From assembly GCA_028023455.1 (NCBI GenBank), contig JAQFVV010000071.1:6094650-6158649 (forward strand): a stretch of DNA of 64,000 nt, in the 5' to 3' direction. Below the pieces are notes generated by a model, which saw nothing but the letters and a program-made list of their open reading frames with translations, searched no databases and was not told the origin of the DNA. Position 1 is the first letter of the stretch; each line of letters opens with the position of its first letter. The position numbers and the translations under genes were made by a program. Positions 60,428 to 64,000 of the stretch are shown one piece after another. This DNA comes from Epiperipatus broadwayi (lineage: Eukaryota > Onychophora > Udeonychophora > Euonychophora > Peripatidae).

Positions 60428-60603
60428 TCCATCCTTTCCCATTCTTTTTAAATTCTCTTAAATAATCAGCACTCATCAGTTGGCCTAGGTCACTATATAG
60501 TGATCTGGGCCAACTGATGAGTGCTGCTTCAGCATGAAATGCATCTTGGGAGTCATTTGTCTTTTATTATATCTTTAAGTGAATTTAAAAAGAATGGAGA
60601 AGT
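60428..60603. mobile_element. Family D-derived palindrome with two ribozyme halves
   Basis: Inverted repeat centred near 60497 ('cactatatagtg'): 'cagcactcatcagttggcc' to the left and 'ggccaactgatgagtgctg' to the right. Outer arms 'cattctttttaaattctct' and 'tgaatttaaaaagaatg' also pair. The right side carries a full core (60502-60555). The left side carries only its 5' part, on the opposite strand. Confidence 0.85.
60502..60555 (+). ncRNA. Hammerhead ribozyme motif with AUC cleavage triplet
   Basis: CCAA; CUGAUGA; GUGCU-GCUUC-AGCAU; GAAA; UGCAUC; UUGG. Here the residue before the cut is C, the usual favoured base. Stem I is four firm pairs. Stem III is one A-U pair, so a dimer would be needed. 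Confidence 0.62.
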
Positions 60604-61649
60604 ATGGAAGTGTTTATTATATTTATAAGATATTACACATGGGAAAGAGAAAGGTTAATAACTCTGTGTGTGTAAAATAAATTAAAAATCAGATATATTA
60701 ATCTTTAACTGAGGCTTAAAGTTTATATCTATGCTAGAAATAATCTCTAGCTTCGAAAATGATTAATAATAATAATTATTGTATTTATCTGAAATGGATG
60801 ACATCAAAGTTGTGAGTGGAAGAAGTTTAACAGTGGTAAATGCAATTGTAATAACAACTAATACATTTACATAATAAGATATGTTGTTTTTTCACTTACA
60901 ATCTTAAAATTATTAACCAAAAAAGTATAAGAATATGAAAGTAATCTTTAAAAAAAAATGCAATAGCGATCATATCTAATAGAAATATTATTAATTTCTG
61001 TGTGCTTAAATATTGGGGGGAAAATAAACATACTGCAAATTTACCTTTACTGTATTTATATAATGTCATCCATTTCAGATAAATACAATAATTATTATTA
61101 TTAATCAATATATTTGCAGTTACAATCTAGAAATTATTCTCACAACTACACAAGCACTAACTTCGGAGATCAAGTTATCTCTCAGATATAATTTACTATA
61201 AAATATCACATATTCTTGTAAAACGGGCTATAACTAGGATGGTTGTCCATATGTTCCAATTTCCCCGGATTTAGCTCTCTTTTCCTGATATCCTGACATA
61301 TTCTTTCGGTACAGTTTTGTTACCCACTCATTTTTATTCTTATTTTTAATTTTAACTTTATATTTCATTTTTAATGTTTTATTTAAATTAATATTTATTC
61401 ATCTAATATTTGATAATTAATTTTTTGATTGGTTGTCAGTAATTTTCCCAAACGGAAGTGATTCCCCATTATCTGCCTACCTTAGAAATAAGTGATTGCA
61501 GATTGTGATCTTGTTTTGGTAGATAATAGATGTATATCAACAATTGTTTTTTGCCTTTATTTATATTAGAATGTTGTTGGTAATATAAATGTGATTATAT
61601 GTTTTGTGATTATTTTATTTCGCACTGAAATTACAGTAATCAGCAATAT
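60604..61649. other. A+T-rich DNA, nothing recognised
   Basis: Two pieces, 'aataataattattgtattta' near 60769 and its inverse near 61082, together with 'tgaaatggatgacat' and its complement near 61065, form an inverted repeat of about 45 bp spanning 60769-61108. No coding sequence was seen. Confidence 0.5.
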
Positions 61650-62099
61650 GTAATATACAAGGGGTTTGAACTCAGACTTTCATACGACCCTCAACTATCC
61701 ACACTACTGCTGACACGCTTGATCACACACATGTTGAAAAGATAAATAATCACCAATATATATATTTTGTGCTAAACCAGCACTCATTTGTTGGTCCACA
61801 ATATCATCTTCACACATATATATAATCAATGCTCAGCTTATATTAAGATAGCCAATTTTCATACTTTAATAAAAGGCTTCAATCCACTCTACCCCACAAC
61901 TTTTCAGCCATCAATTTCATTGAAAATCTGATGATGGTATGCCCAAAGCCTACATTGGTGCCAACCTTAGCACGAAATACATATGTTGGTGATTATTTAT
62001 CCTTTCAACATGTATGTGATCAAGTGTGTTAGCAGTATGAGATAGCATGGATAGTTGAGGGTGATATGAAAGTCTGAGTTCAAATCTCTATATATTACA
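61650..62099. mobile_element. Family D head-to-head foldback
   Basis: A minus-strand copy (61650-61955) is followed directly by a 5'-truncated plus-strand copy (61968-62099), giving 125-bp inverted arms that both end in a B box ('ggggtttgaactc' and 'gagttcaaatctc'). The minus copy's ribozyme (61747-61800) is ruined (CAAAUGA, AAAA). The plus copy starts within stem II, at AGCAC-GAAA. Confidence 0.88.
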
Positions 62100-63127
62100 T
62101 TTTGCGGTGCAGGTATGATAAAACCTGTACTGTAGAAAAAATTCATATATTAAAATATAGTAATCTGCATTTTTTTTGGATCCCAATTAGGCCTTATGGA
62201 AATATGGATACACTAGCCATAACCAAAGTGATAGCTTGAATATTATGGTTTAATGTTAATCACATACAAATTCATAGCTAGTCATGGGCTTAATGTTATG
62301 CACCACATGTATGGAACAACATTAAAAAAAAAATTGCTTGCATATTGCAGATTAACCACAAAAATAAGAAGTTAAACATAAAAGAATAATATAATTAAAA
62401 ATAATTGTTTATTCTAAATTCTCTGCCTTGAGATAATTTGGGATAATTAAAAGTAGCATGTGGGGATTAAGTATTGCCACTTGGTTACTATGGTTATGCC
62501 ATAAATTTAAAAATTATGCTAAAAGTTCCTTACATCATTAGCATGCATTAAAAATAATATCAATAAAACATATATATAACTTTTGTAATACAGGCTTATT
62601 AAATTAGGTCATGTGAGATCTGACGATTTCTTTGTAATATATAATATTGTATAAAAAAATCTCTTTTATTTGATCAGTAATGAACTAAAAACTAAATGTT
62701 TTTTTTATATACCACAATTTTGGTTGTTATATGCAAAGCGAAATAAAAGAATGGGACATTCATAAATTAATTAATTCAATCATTGTTAGTGTATGTTGGA
62801 CAACCCATGCTTTTATTTTAAAATACATATAACAATCAAAATTATGGTGGTTAAAAAAAAACAGTGTTTTTATTTGTACAACATTACTGATCAAATAATA
62901 GTTGAATTAATCAATTTATGAACATTGCTTGTTTTTTGTAAATTACATAAAACATCCAAAATTGTGATCGAAGGAAAAAAATTATTTTTTGGTTACTGCA
63001 TTACTGATCAAATTAAATAAAAGCCCTTTTTAAATAAAATTATATATATATTATTGTTTATTTTTTACTATTCAGATATTTTATAATGGATTTTTTGTAT
63101 TCAAATTTTAATACAAATATGCAAAAC
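62100..63127. other. A+T-rich DNA, nothing recognised
   Basis: A short inverted repeat is visible ('catataacaatcaaaattat' near 62826 against 'aattttggttgttatatgc' near 62717). No gene was found. Confidence 0.45.
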
Positions 63128-63142
63128 AATTATTGCAGTGTT

Positions 63143-63247
63143 CAGTCTTGCGTTGTTAGCTGAGAGGTATTGCAGCCGCCATGCAAGCAAGTAGTTGGTT
63201 GCAGACAGGTGTGGGTTCACGTCCCGGCAGATGCTATGACATATGAG
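63143..63247 (+). mobile_element. Family A tRNA-like SINE (long type), young
   Basis: 105 bp with a perfect 15-bp target duplication 'aattattgcagtgtt' at 63128-63142 and 63248-63262. A box 'gttagctgagaggtattg', B box 'gggttcacgtcccgg'. There is no tail at all between 'gacatatgag' and the duplication. Confidence 0.95.
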
Positions 63248-63262
63248 AATTATTGCAGTGTT

Positions 63263-63869
63263 TTTAGTATTTGAAATGAAATTTGCATATCAATAGTCAT
63301 TTACAAAATTTTTGTGTTTTTGAAAATAGCATTTTTTTAAAAGCAAGTTTGGGTTCAATAATCATGAGAAATTAAGGATTTCATATTTCATTTCTTTTTC
63401 TTTTTATTTTAATCAACTGTAAATGATTTTTAGTGAATTAATCATGAAATTCAATGAAAGTGTATTTTTAAAAAATATACGGACATCTATTGTGCATCAC
63501 TAGAAACTTATTGAACTGATGACAACAGGGTTTGAAATTGTCCCAATCAACACTGTAGACCAAACAAACAGATAGACAGTTCTAAAATATTGCATTATCA
63601 TCGATACCTAACACATACAAAATTTAAAGAAAATGTGTTTGATAAAAGTATGTTAAAAATTAATTGCAAGATTTTAGCCAAATAAACAAACAAACAGTGT
63701 TTTTAAGTTAAATAAAAGTATTTAAAAATTATTTTTATCATTACACATAAGAGGACAATGGAATAAAATTTAATTGCAAAAAATATTGCAATTTATGACA
63801 GTCTCTTGAATAAAACTATATGAACTTCTAAAGAATTTTTGTATAATATAATGAATAAAAATTTAATCT
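63263..63869. other. A+T-rich DNA, nothing recognised
   Basis: No supported feature. Confidence 0.45.
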
Positions 63870-63872
63870 ATA

Positions 63873-63930
<58 letters not shown>

Positions 63931-63972
63931 GAAAGAAAGGTATATTTTATATATATATATATATATATATCT
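63870..63972. repeat. (AT)n microsatellite
   Basis: Two AT tracts separated by a short 'gaaagaaaggtatatttt' spacer. Confidence 0.97.
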
Positions 63973-64000
63973 GTAAGGTATATATTTATATATATTGTCA

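Overview
The window looks like intergenic or intronic DNA from a large, repeat-rich, very A+T-rich animal genome, probably an invertebrate. I base this on an APE-endonuclease/RT LINE, tRNA-derived SINEs, Penelope-like and hAT relics, many microsatellites, and the absence of bacterial gene structure. I cannot name the species. No complete host gene is visible. One 153-bp open segment at 47957-48109, ending in a good 5' splice donor, is the only reasonable candidate for a host exon, and I do not recognise it.

Layout. 1-8480: A+T-rich DNA with a (TAA)n tract, a palindrome and a Penelope-like relic. 8482-10564: two copies of a short tRNA-like SINE (family A) and a seven-unit tandem array of a second tRNA-derived SINE (family B). 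10880-13403: a 2.5-kb inverted repeat. 13409-17884: a probable hAT transposon with decayed transposase, carrying nested palindromes and a foldback element. 18790-20095: an inverted duplication of a Penelope-like 3' end. 20405-25435: scattered SINE and foldback copies. 25940-30590: two LINE copies tail to tail around a 0.5-kb GATA tract. 30660-39500: mixed repeat relics. 39765-43060: the best LINE copy, with recognisable endonuclease and RT but two frameshifts. 43146-62099: a dense field of families A-D, LINE fragments and a short hAT-like element. 62100-64000: A+T-rich DNA, one young family A SINE and terminal (AT)n.

The most interesting content is a set of small mobile elements that encode hammerhead-type ribozyme folds. 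Family D (about ten full or partial copies) carries a type I hammerhead core: CUGAUGA, a 5-bp stem II, GAAA, a minimal stem III, and stem I strands that pair on both sides. A tRNA-like segment with a B box follows downstream. Family C is a palindromic foldback element of about 300-460 bp whose arms each carry a second hammerhead-like core. Its target-site duplications of about 10-18 bp suggest retroposition rather than cut-and-paste movement. Family A is a SINE of about 95-105 bp made of little more than a tRNA-like fold with an extended terminal stem, and all eight copies have recognisable target duplications. The LINE, whose 3' end is a GAT-rich repeat, and the Penelope-like elements are the likely sources of enzyme for these non-coding families, but that link is inference.

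Family letters (A-G) are my own labels. Boundaries of degenerate repeats are approximate to tens of bases.
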